From: DAITBA01 sp036824005 | Lineage (GTDB): Bacteria > Pseudomonadota > Gammaproteobacteria > Burkholderiales > Rhodocyclaceae | DNA length: 64,000 nt | Reading direction: 5' to 3' | Assembly (NCBI GenBank): GCA_036824005.1 | Contig: DAITBA010000006.1 | Coordinates: 105,376-169,375 of the forward strand | In this document: one piece after another, positions 16,196 to 24,842 of the stretch | Layout of the letters: each line of letters starts with the position of its first letter | Position numbering within the stretch: the first letter of the stretch is position 1 | Position numbers and translations under genes: made by a program | Notes under the pieces: model-generated | Told to the model about the DNA's origin: nothing | What the model saw: the letters and a program-made list of their open reading frames with translations, nothing else | Database searches by the model: none

Positions 16196-17134
16196 ATGAA
16201 CCTCAAGCATCTCTATTACTTCTGGAAAGTGGCGGTCTGCGGGAGTGTGGTCAGGGCCGGCGAGGAATTGCATGTCACGCCGCAAACCATCAGCGGTCAG
16301 ATTCAGCTTCTGGAACAGGATCTGAAGACGGAACTGTTCGTTCGGCAGGGCCGCAGGCTCGAGCTGACGGAGGCGGGCAAATTTGCCCTGGGTTATGCGA
16401 AAGAGATTTTTTCGCTGGAGTCCGAACTGGAAGAGATGATGCGGCTCCATCCGCGCGGGCGGCCGGCCGAATTTCGCGTCGGCGTCGCCGACGCCATGCC
16501 GAAGTCACTGGCCTACCGATTGCTGGAGCCGGCGACGCAGTTGGACGCGACGATCAGAATCGTCTGCAACGAGTGGCGGCTCGCTAGCCTCTTATCCGAG
16601 CTTGCGATCCATCGGCTGGACTTGGTGCTTGCCGACACACCGATTCCTCAGTCGGTGGACGTGCGCGCGTACAGCCATCCTCTGGGGGAGTCTCCGGTCA
16701 CTTTTTTTGCCAGCCGGGCCCTGGCCGAGCGTGTCGAAGAGCGGTTCCCCGATTGTCTCAACTCGATGCCGATGCTTCTGCCCGGTGCAGATTCACCGAT
16801 CCGAACCAAACTCGTGCGCTGGCTGAGCCGGCACAAGCTGCACCCCAGCTTCGTCGGTGAATTCGACGGCAGTTCGCTGATGGCGGCATTCGGCCAAGCA
16901 GGCTTCGGCGTGTTCGTCGCGCCTTCGATCCTCCAGGCAGAAATGGAGACGCAGTACGACGTCGTCGCGATCGGAGACGCGCAGGGGGTGTTCGCGGAGT
17001 ATTTCGCCATCTCCGTGGAGCGACGCCTCACTCATCCGTGCGTGCTGGCAATCACCCGCGCCGCCCGCAGTCACATCTTCAACACCGCCGCTGCCGAGAA
17101 CGACCAAGCGATCAGGCACATTGCCGATGCATAG
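16196..17134 (+). CDS. nhaR: LysR-family transcriptional activator, NhaR type
   Basis: A 312-residue LysR regulator. The winged HTH is at residues 1-60 (MNLKHLYYFWKVAVCGSVVR, then AGEELHVTPQTISGQIQLLE). The wording of this helix and of the effector domain (VGVADAMPKSLAYRLLEPAT) is that of NhaR, which activates Na+/H+ antiporter genes in response to Na+. The start at 16196 is chosen because GGGAG lies seven bases upstream; an ATG 15 bases earlier overlaps that site. It is divergent from the minus-strand cluster that includes Mrp and Kef antiporters, so regulation of that cluster is a reasonable inference. The exact target is not shown. Confidence 0.88.
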   Translation: MNLKHLYYFWKVAVCGSVVRAGEELHVTPQTISGQIQLLEQDLKTELFVRQGRRLELTEAGKFALGYAKEIFSLESELEEMMRLHPRGRPAEFRVGVADAMPKSLAYRLLEPATQLDATIRIVCNEWRLASLLSELAIHRLDLVLADTPIPQSVDVRAYSHPLGESPVTFFASRALAERVEERFPDCLNSMPMLLPGADSPIRTKLVRWLSRHKLHPSFVGEFDGSSLMAAFGQAGFGVFVAPSILQAEMETQYDVVAIGDAQGVFAEYFAISVERRLTHPCVLAITRAARSHIFNTAAAENDQAIRHIADA

Positions 17135-17257
17135 CCGGTTCGACGCGCCGACGCAGCGCGCTTGACGCCATTGCAGCAACATCGTGCATATTGTAGATTG
17201 GTTGAGACGGCCAGGACGGATGCCGGTCTCATTACAAACCACCAGGAGGAGCACGAC

Positions 17258-17842
17258 ATGCTGCGGACATGGCAGGCGGTGTTGCTGGCGCTGGTCGTCG
17301 GCGCGTCGGGTGCGCAGGCGGCCCAGGAGGTCGCGGGAGTAAAGTTCGAGGACAAGGCCAGTCTCGGCGGTAAGGAGCTCACGCTCAACGGCGCCGGCGT
17401 GCGCACCCGCTTCGTGGTCAAGGTCTATGCCATGGGCCTGTACGTGGCCGAGAAGAAAGGTGCCGCGGCCGATCTCGTATCGGCGCCCGGTGCTAAGCGC
17501 GCCCATATCGTCCTGCTGCGCGATCTCGGCGCCCAGCAGTTCGTCGATGCTCTGAACGAAGGTCTGCGCAAGAATCACGGCGAAGCCGAATTGGCGCAGC
17601 TCAAGCCCCAGATCGACGAATTCACCCAGAACATGCTATCGCTCAAGGAGGCGAAGAAGGGCGATGTCATCCTTATCGACTATCTGCCCGAGAGCGGCAC
17701 GCGGCTCACGGCGGCCGGTCAGCCCCGCGGCAAGGACATCGTCGGCGAGGAGTTGTACCGGGCGCTGCTGCGCGTGTGGCTGGGGGACAAGCCGGCCGAT
17801 GACGATCTGAAGACCGGGCTGCTCGGCCAGGGCGCGCGCTGA
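17258..17842 (+). CDS. Periplasmic chalcone isomerase-like protein
   Basis: A 194-residue protein with an N-terminal signal peptide (WQAVLLALVVGASGAQAAQE, cleavage probably after AQA). The mature part matches the chalcone isomerase-like family: GVKFEDKASLGGKELTLNGA, GVRTRFVVKVYAMGLYVAEK and a C-terminal LYRALLRVWLGDKPADDDLK. Bacterial members are exported and their substrate is unknown; plant-type chalcone isomerase activity should not be assumed. AGGAGG precedes the ATG at 17258. An upstream in-frame start would add 32 residues before the signal peptide and is rejected. Confidence 0.9.
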   Translation: MLRTWQAVLLALVVGASGAQAAQEVAGVKFEDKASLGGKELTLNGAGVRTRFVVKVYAMGLYVAEKKGAAADLVSAPGAKRAHIVLLRDLGAQQFVDALNEGLRKNHGEAELAQLKPQIDEFTQNMLSLKEAKKGDVILIDYLPESGTRLTAAGQPRGKDIVGEELYRALLRVWLGDKPADDDLKTGLLGQGAR

Positions 17843-17886
17843 CAACGACCGGCGGATTCTGCAAGCCATTCCTTCAGGAGGAGATC

Positions 17887-18840
17887 ATGTCCAGACCCAT
17901 TTTGTGCAAGATTCTGGGCGGCGTGCTGTGCGCGACCCTCGCCCTGCCCGCGGCGGCCCAGCAGTTCATCAATGTGCTCACCGGCGGCACCAGCGGCGTC
18001 TACTACCCGTTGGGCGTGGCGCTGACCCAGATTTATGGCAAGGCCATCTCCGGCGCCAAGACGTCGGTACAGGCCACCAAGGCCAGCGCGGAGAACCTCA
18101 ACCTGCTCCAGTCCGGCCGCGGCGAGATCGCCTTCACCCTGGGCGACGCGCTCTCCGATGCCTGGAAGGGCGACGAAGAGGCCGGCTTCAAGACGCCGCT
18201 CAAGAAACTGCGAGGCGTGGCAGCGATTTATCCGAACTTCATTCACCTCGTGGCAAATACGGAGTCCGGCATCAAGAGCCTGGCCGATCTGAAGGGCAAA
18301 CGGGTAGCCGTCGGCGCGCCAAAATCCGGCACCGAACTGAACACGCGCGCAATCCTCAAGGGCGCCGGCCTGAGCTACAAGGATCTGGGCAAGGTGGAGT
18401 ACCTGCCGTTCGGCGAGTCGGTGGAACTGATGAAGAACCGCCAGCTCGACGCGACGCTGATTTCCGCCGGGCTCGGCGTGGCGGCGGTGCGGGACCTGGC
18501 TACGGCGGTAAAGATCGTGGTCGTGCCGATCCCCCCCGAGGTGGTGGCCAAGATCGGCGACCCAGCCTACCAGCCTGCCGCCGTCCCGGCAAAGACCTAC
18601 GACGGTCAGGACAGCGAGGTGCCGACGGTGGCGATCCAGAATTTCCTCGCCACGCACGAGGGTGTGCCCGCCGACGCCGTCTACATGATGACCAAGTCCA
18701 TGTTCGAGAACCTGGATCAGATGACGGCGGCCCACACTGCCGCAAAAGCAATCAAGAAGGAAAACGCTGCCTCAGGCATGCCGCTGCCGTTGCACCCGGG
18801 CGCGGAGAAGTACTACCGGGAAGCCGGCCTGATCAAGTGA
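17887..18840 (+). CDS. TRAP transporter solute-binding protein, TAXI family
   Basis: A 317-residue periplasmic binding protein with a signal peptide (ILGGVLCATLALPAAAQQ). The start of the mature chain, FINVLTGGTSGVYYPLGVAL, is the TAXI signature, in which the G-G-T-x-G-x-Y-Y loop binds the ligand carboxylate. ISGLADLKGKRVAVG-like and SAGLGVAAVRDLA segments follow. It delivers substrate, typically a dicarboxylate or amino acid such as glutamate, to the fused TRAP permease encoded next. AGGAGGAG precedes the ATG. The substrate cannot be read from sequence. Confidence 0.95.
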   Translation: MSRPILCKILGGVLCATLALPAAAQQFINVLTGGTSGVYYPLGVALTQIYGKAISGAKTSVQATKASAENLNLLQSGRGEIAFTLGDALSDAWKGDEEAGFKTPLKKLRGVAAIYPNFIHLVANTESGIKSLADLKGKRVAVGAPKSGTELNTRAILKGAGLSYKDLGKVEYLPFGESVELMKNRQLDATLISAGLGVAAVRDLATAVKIVVVPIPPEVVAKIGDPAYQPAAVPAKTYDGQDSEVPTVAIQNFLATHEGVPADAVYMMTKSMFENLDQMTAAHTAAKAIKKENAASGMPLPLHPGAEKYYREAGLIK

Positions 18841-18921
18841 GCAGCCAACGGCCGGCGGCGCGAACAACACACACCCGGTGACCGGACCGGCGGGCGCCCG
18901 CCGACTCTTCGCGAGGAGGAG

Positions 18922-20985
18922 ATGGTGTCGCAGCATCCCGAGGCGCCGGCCGACGAATTCCACGAGCATGGCGTGCAGCGGCGCCTGGGTGGCGTCGCGC
19001 TGAAGGTGCTGACAGCCGCCGCGCTAGGTTTTTCGACCTACCAGCTGATCGTCGCCGCGTTCCACCCGCTGTCCAGCCTGGTAACGCGCTCGCTGCACGT
19101 CGGCTTCCTTCTGCTACTGACATTTCTTCTATTCCCTGCGGTGAAACGCGGCAAGCCCTCGCGCATCGCGCGGTACGACTGGGTCCTTGCTTTCGGCAGC
19201 TTCGCCCTGGCAACTTATCACTGGATATTCGAAGCCGAGCTGATCCAGCGCTCCGGCGATCCGACCACCGCCGATCTGGCGGTCGCCACGATCTTCGTGG
19301 TGCTCGTCTTCGAAGCGGCGCGACGCATCCTCGGTCTGGCCCTGCCGCTGATTTGTGCCACGTTTCTACTTTATGGCCTGTTCGGTCAGTACCTGCCCGG
19401 TGCGCTGGCCCACCGCGGGTATGGCTTCGACCAGGTCGTCGGTCAGCTCTTTCTGGGCACCGAGGGCATCTTCGGCATCCCGACCCTGGTATCCGCCACG
19501 TATATTTTTCTCTTCATCCTGTTCGGCTCTTTCCTCGAGCACGCCGGGATGATCAACCTGTTCAACTCGCTCGCCCTGGGCTTCGTCGGCCATACCAAGG
19601 GCGGGCCGGCAAAGGTTTCCGTGCTCTCTTCCGGTCTGATGGGCACCATTTCCGGCTCGGGGGTGGCGAACGTGCTGACCACAGGCCAGTTCACGATTCC
19701 GCTCATGAAGCGCTTCGGCTACACGCCGGTGTTCGCCGGCGCCGTGGAGGCCACTTCCAGCATGGGCGGGCAGATCATGCCGCCGGTGATGGGCGCCGTT
19801 GCCTTCATCATGGCGGAAAACCTGAACGTGCCCTACGCCGAGATCGTCAAGGCAGCCGCCATCCCGGCCATCCTCTATTATCTGACCGCCTTCTGGATGG
19901 TGCACCTGGAGGCGGGACGCAAAGGGCTGCTCGGTCTTCCCAAGGATCAATGCCCCAATCCCTGGCGCGCCATGCGCGCGCGCTGGTACCTGCTTCTGCC
20001 GCTGGCTGTGCTGGTGTGGATGTTGTTCAACGGATTCACACCCATGTTCTCGGGCATGATGGGACTCGCGCTGACCGCCATGCTGATTCTGGGCAGTGCC
20101 ATCGCCCTGCGGCTCACAGGCACGGCACTGCGCGTCGCGTTCTGGATCGCCCTCGGTCTGGGCGCAGCGGCCTTTGGCAAATGGGGGATCTATCCGGTGC
20201 TGGCTGTCATCGCCGCCCTGGTCGGCGCCTGCCTTTTCGTTCACGGCGGCCCAAAGACCCTGCAAACCATGAAGGCGGGACTGGTGGACGGGGCGAAGCA
20301 GGCCCTGCCCGTGGGCGTTGCCTGCGCCATCGTCGGTGTCATCATCGGCGTGCTCACGCTCACCGGCGCCGCCTCAAGCTTTGCCGGCTTCATCCTCGAC
20401 ATCGGCGAGAGAAGCCTGTTTCTGTCGCTGCTGCTGACAATGCTGGTATGCCTGGTGCTGGGCATGGGTATTCCCACGATCCCCAACTACATCATCACCA
20501 GTTCCATCGCCGCCCCCGCCCTGCTCAAGCTCGGCGTGCCGCTCGTCGTCAGCCACATGTTCGTTTTCTACTTCGGGATCATGGCCGATCTCACACCACC
20601 CGTGGCACTCGCCGCGTTTGCAGCAAGTTCGATCGCCAAGGAATCGCCCATGAAGATCGGCTTCAAGGCGACCCAGATCGCCATCGCCGGATTCGTCGTC
20701 CCTTACATGGCGGTCTACGCGCCGGAGCTGATGCTGCAGGGGGAATGGACCGCGCTCGCCGTCGCCTACATCGTATTCAAGGCGGTGCTCGCCATCTGCC
20801 TCTGGGGCGCGGCGGCCATCGGCTACCTGATTGTGCCGCTCAACCCGGCCGAGCGGCTCGTCGCGGCAGGTTCCGCCTTCCTCTTGGTCGCAGCCATTCC
20901 GCTTACCGACGAGATCGGCTTCGCCGCGTCGGCCGCCTTTCTCGGCTGGCATGCACTGCGCTCGCGCCGTCTGGCGGCGGCATGA
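18922..20985 (+). CDS. TRAP transporter permease, fused 4TM/12TM subunits
   Basis: A 687-residue inner-membrane protein that combines the small (DctQ-like) and large (DctM-like) TRAP subunits. The N-terminal four helices are followed by the 12-helix DctM part with SATYIFLFILFGSFLEHAGM, GTISGSGVANVLTTGQFTIP and EATSSMGGQIMPPVMGAVAF, all standard for TAXI-type permeases. The C-terminal half holds LVLGMGIPTIPNYIITSSIA. It uses a sodium or proton gradient for uptake. GAGGAGG precedes the ATG. Its stop overlaps the start of the DUF1850 gene. Confidence 0.95.
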   Translation: MVSQHPEAPADEFHEHGVQRRLGGVALKVLTAAALGFSTYQLIVAAFHPLSSLVTRSLHVGFLLLLTFLLFPAVKRGKPSRIARYDWVLAFGSFALATYHWIFEAELIQRSGDPTTADLAVATIFVVLVFEAARRILGLALPLICATFLLYGLFGQYLPGALAHRGYGFDQVVGQLFLGTEGIFGIPTLVSATYIFLFILFGSFLEHAGMINLFNSLALGFVGHTKGGPAKVSVLSSGLMGTISGSGVANVLTTGQFTIPLMKRFGYTPVFAGAVEATSSMGGQIMPPVMGAVAFIMAENLNVPYAEIVKAAAIPAILYYLTAFWMVHLEAGRKGLLGLPKDQCPNPWRAMRARWYLLLPLAVLVWMLFNGFTPMFSGMMGLALTAMLILGSAIALRLTGTALRVAFWIALGLGAAAFGKWGIYPVLAVIAALVGACLFVHGGPKTLQTMKAGLVDGAKQALPVGVACAIVGVIIGVLTLTGAASSFAGFILDIGERSLFLSLLLTMLVCLVLGMGIPTIPNYIITSSIAAPALLKLGVPLVVSHMFVFYFGIMADLTPPVALAAFAASSIAKESPMKIGFKATQIAIAGFVVPYMAVYAPELMLQGEWTALAVAYIVFKAVLAICLWGAAAIGYLIVPLNPAERLVAAGSAFLLVAAIPLTDEIGFAASAAFLGWHALRSRRLAAA

Positions 20986-21356
20986 GCGGGCTTTGCCTGG
21001 TGGCAGCCGGCGTAACACTGAGCCTGCCGGTGCAGGTCTTTACCCTCGCCTGGAACCATTCCGTCGAAAAAATCCGCTGGGAGGAGGACTACCGCATCGC
21101 CGAAGGTCGACTCATGCTCGAAGGCGCGCGTATCCGCGGCACGGGAGCGGGCATGGAGCCACCGGCGGGCGCAGTGCTGCGCGATGGCGTCTGGCACTAC
21201 CGCCCGGGGCTGCCGCCGCTGGAGCGCCTGCGTCTGGCGCGTTCCCCCGCCGTGGCCGACTACGATCTGTGCTTCGAAGGCGCCTGCCGCGCCCTTGCCC
21301 ATCTGGCCGGCTCTGCGGAGAATACGCCCCATGTCGAACTCTATCCGTGCCCTTGA
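20982..21356 (+). CDS. DUF1850 protein associated with TAXI-TRAP transporter
   Basis: A 124-residue protein of the DUF1850 family, nearly always found after TAXI-type TRAP permeases. It has an N-terminal signal-like hydrophobic stretch, the motif FTLAWNHSVEKIRWEEDYRI (H-S-V-E-K with an aromatic before it) and GARIRGTGAGMEPPAGAVLR. It overlaps the permease stop by four bases and the ogt start by 26. The function is unknown; an accessory or assembly role in TRAP transport is inferred from the constant gene order. Confidence 0.88.
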   Translation: MSGLCLVAAGVTLSLPVQVFTLAWNHSVEKIRWEEDYRIAEGRLMLEGARIRGTGAGMEPPAGAVLRDGVWHYRPGLPPLERLRLARSPAVADYDLCFEGACRALAHLAGSAENTPHVELYPCP

Positions 21357-21857
21357 GCCGGTGACGGCCCCAGCGTCCCGACCTGCGGTGCTTGGATGCC
21401 CGGTTTTCGACGCGATTGTCGCCGCACCGGGATTCGCCCTGGGCGTGCGATGCGACGGCGCCCAGGTTTGCGCCATCGAATTCCTGCCACCCCAGCCGGC
21501 GCTGGCTGCGCGCATACACTTGGCGGCCGAGGCCGAACGGCAGTTGCGTAGCTATCTCGGCGATCCGGACTTCCAATTCTCGCTCCCGCTGCGTCCGGCC
21601 GGCACGGCGTTCCAGCAGCGCGTCTGGCGGGCCATGACCGCCATTCCCCGAGGCACGGTGCGCACATACGGCGAGGTGGCGCAGGAGCTGCGGAGTGCCG
21701 CGCGCGCGGTCGGTCAAGCCTGCGGCGCAAATCCGTATCCCCTCGCGGTCCCCTGCCATCGCATCGTCGCCGCCGGCGCCCTGGGCGGCTTCGCCCACAG
21801 CCGTGGCGGCTGGCTGACCGAGATCAAGCGCTGGCTGCTGGCCCACGAAGCCCGGCG

Positions 21858-21861
<4 letters not shown>
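21331..21861 (+). CDS. ogt: Methylated-DNA-protein-cysteine S-methyltransferase
   Basis: A 176-residue DNA repair protein that transfers O6-alkyl groups from guanine to its own Cys. The active-site motif PCHRIV is present (NPYPLAVPCHRIVAAGALGG), preceded by the HTH region TAIPRGTVRTYGEVAQELRS with the Arg finger. The N-terminal domain is short. The start at 21331 has a GGAG ten bases upstream, overlaps the DUF1850 gene and gives a normal Ogt length. The stop overlaps the xerD start by four bases. Confidence 0.94.
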
Positions 21862-22766
<905 letters not shown>

Positions 22767-22993
22767 CGGGGCATCGGCAGGGCCGATTCCCGGCAAAATC
22801 GAATTGTCGGCGTTTGCCACACGCCAGCCGTCCTGCTGTCGTCCACATGCGACATTATTTTTACGAATTATCAAATAGTTATGGCGCCGCAAAGATAGCC
22901 CGTCGTCAACCGGCGACACGCGCACAGCCGTTCTGCTCTGTAGGTTTTCGGACGCTGCTCATATCCATCTGAACTGTAAGGATTTCAACGAGC

Positions 22994-23008
22994 CGGCACG
23001 GCCCTTGC
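22994..23008 (+). promoter_or_regulatory. Sigma-54 (-24/-12) promoter candidate
   Basis: In the 349-base gap 22767-23115 the sequence CGGCAC-GGCCC-TTGC matches the sigma-54 consensus TGGCAC-N5-TTGC at nine of ten fixed positions, with correct spacing. Transcription would begin near 23020, 96 bases before the next gene. A short inverted repeat TGTCG-N8-CGACA at 22837-22854 lies about 140 bases upstream, where an activator would bind. Nothing else is evident in the gap. Confidence 0.6.
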
Positions 23009-23115
23009 ATTAGATCTGGCGACCTGCGGGCGCGTCGCCTGCAGGTCGAAGGGACAGAGTGCACATGCGCGCGGCCGGACGGGCAAGGCACGCGACGACC
23101 ATCGAAGAGGAATTC

Positions 23116-23799
23116 ATGAAGACCGCCGTGTATGCAAAAACAGATCTTGGCAAACAATGTATAGAGAGCCAGCACAGCGATCTGCCGCGGCGACTTCGAA
23201 CCATGCTGATCCTCGTGGACGGCAGCACCGGCCTGCGCGAGCTGCGCAAGCAGGCGCTGCGCTTGGGCGCCCCCGACGATTTCATCGAGGAGCTCGAGCG
23301 CCGCGGCTACGTGTGTGCCACACGCCAGCCGGCCAAGACGGCATCCGCGAATGCCATTCCCACCATTGCCGGGTATCGGCTGGATGGCAGCCGCATCCCT
23401 CCGAAAGAGGCGGTCCAGCGGGCAGTTGCCGCCGCACGCACGGAATCCAAACCGGCGAGCCGGCCATTCAGTCTGCGGCGGTTCGGCGGCAGGCAGATGC
23501 CGGACAGCGCGCCGCCGCGCGCATCACAGGAAGCAGCGGTCGCCGCCGTGCCGATGGGAGAGCGCCCAAGCGACGCTCAGGCGGTAGAACGGCTGAGCCT
23601 CGCGCGCCGGCTGATGAAGGACTCGGCCGGCCGTCTGCTCGGCCGTCAGTCGACCCAGTTTGCGCTCAAGATCGACCTCGCCATCACGCGTGACGAGTTG
23701 CTGGGCCTGCTCGAGGACTATCAGAAACAGGTGGTCGGCGCCGCAAGCCTGCATCAAGCCCACATCCTCGCCAACTTGGTTCGCGGATTGCTGCATTAA
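23116..23799 (+). CDS. Hypothetical protein behind sigma-54-like promoter
   Basis: A 227-residue soluble protein I do not recognise as a named family. Residues about 10-75 (ARTMLILVDGSTGLRELRKQ-like region, then LGAPDDFIEELERRGYV) resemble a small helical regulatory domain. The middle (residues 80-150) is Pro/Ser/Ala-rich and probably disordered. The C-terminal 75 residues are helical (ERLSLARRLMKDSAGRLLGR, then LGLLEDYQKQVVGAASLHQA). The ATG at 23116 follows AGAGG. A -24/-12 promoter upstream suggests conditional expression. No signal peptide or membrane helix is seen. Confidence 0.75.
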   Translation: MKTAVYAKTDLGKQCIESQHSDLPRRLRTMLILVDGSTGLRELRKQALRLGAPDDFIEELERRGYVCATRQPAKTASANAIPTIAGYRLDGSRIPPKEAVQRAVAAARTESKPASRPFSLRRFGGRQMPDSAPPRASQEAAVAAVPMGERPSDAQAVERLSLARRLMKDSAGRLLGRQSTQFALKIDLAITRDELLGLLEDYQKQVVGAASLHQAHILANLVRGLLH

Positions 23800-23895
23800 G
23801 CCGCGGCCGCGCGGCGACGTTCCGCAATGTCGCCCATCGCGGGCGCTCGCCCGTGTATCGTTCGCGCTCGCCTGGCATCGGGTACCATTGCCAGC

Positions 23896-24207
23896 ATGAT
23901 TCCCGCCGACATCGCGAAACGTGCCCCAGCGGCGAGCGCGCGCGTGGAAATCCGCTACTGCACGCAATGCCGCTGGCTGCTACGTGCCGCCTGGTTGGCG
24001 CAGGAGCTTCTGAGCACGTTCGAAACCGAGCTGGGAGAAGTCGCACTCGTTCCGGGCACCGGCGGCGTGTTCGAAGTGAAGCTGGACGGCAGCGTGATTT
24101 TCTCGCGCAAGGAAACCGGCCGCTTTCCGGAATCGAAGGAACTAAAGCAGCTCATCCGCGACCGCGTCGCGCCCGACAAATCGCTGGGACACAGTGACCA
24201 CAGATAG
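23896..24207 (+). CDS. Rdx family (SelT/SelW/SelH-like) protein
   Basis: A 103-residue thioredoxin-like protein of the Rdx family. The redox motif is VEIRYCTQCRWLLRAAWLAQ (C-x-x-C, Cys in place of the selenocysteine of SelW), followed by GTGGVFEVKLDGSVIFSRKE and GRFPESKELKQLIRDRV, which are standard family features. The start at 23896 gives the normal length. It lies eight bases before the methyltransferase gene, probably in one transcript. The cellular partner of this family in bacteria is not known. Confidence 0.9.
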   Translation: MIPADIAKRAPAASARVEIRYCTQCRWLLRAAWLAQELLSTFETELGEVALVPGTGGVFEVKLDGSVIFSRKETGRFPESKELKQLIRDRVAPDKSLGHSDHR

Positions 24208-24215
24208 CACCGCTT

Positions 24216-24842
24216 ATGAGCGCTGCCAAGCCGCCCCACCAGAACCCCGCGCTGCCCGATTTCTGGGACCACCGCTTTCGCGGCAACGTCACGCCTTGGG
24301 ACGCCGGTTGCGTACCGGCCGACCTGCAGGCGTTCGTGCGCACATGCGCTGATCGCCAAGCCACTCCCCGCGTCCTGATTCCCGGTTGCGGCAGCGCCTA
24401 CGAGGCGCGCCATCTGGCAGAGCTGGGCTGGCGGGTGACAGCGATCGATTTCAGCGCCGCGGCGATCGAGGCGGCGCGCGCCACCCTGGGCCCGTACGCC
24501 GACTGTCTGATGCTCGCCGATTTCTTCGCGTTCGACGCCGGCGCGCCCTACGACCTCATGTACGAGCGCGCCTTCCTATGCGCGCTGCCGCGTCGCCTCT
24601 GGGCTGACTACGCCCGGCGCAGCGCCGAGCTGCTGCACGCGGAGGGTCTGCTCGTGGGCTATTTCTTCTACAGCGACGAGCCGAAGGGGCCACCGTTCGG
24701 CACCACGCGCGAAGAGCTGCAAACGCTGCTCGCGCCCTGGTTCGCGTTGGTCGAGGACGAGCCGGCGTCGGACTCCATTCCCGTCTTCGCGGGCAAGGAG
24801 CGCTGGCAGGTGTGGCGGCGCAACCGGTCGACCTCAGCCTGA
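24216..24842 (+). CDS. TPMT-family S-adenosylmethionine methyltransferase
   Basis: A 208-residue class I methyltransferase of the thiopurine methyltransferase family. The N-terminus PDFWDHRFRGNVTPWDAGCV has the W-x-x-R-x-x-x-x-x-T-P-W-D signature. SAM motif I is RVLIPGCGSAYEARHLAELG, then VTAIDFSAAAIEAAR and YDLMYERAFLCALPRRLW. Bacterial homologues methylate small thiols, selenium or tellurium compounds. It is convergent with the sigma-54 regulator, with nine bases of overlap. Confidence 0.9.
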   Translation: MSAAKPPHQNPALPDFWDHRFRGNVTPWDAGCVPADLQAFVRTCADRQATPRVLIPGCGSAYEARHLAELGWRVTAIDFSAAAIEAARATLGPYADCLMLADFFAFDAGAPYDLMYERAFLCALPRRLWADYARRSAELLHAEGLLVGYFFYSDEPKGPPFGTTREELQTLLAPWFALVEDEPASDSIPVFAGKERWQVWRRNRSTSA

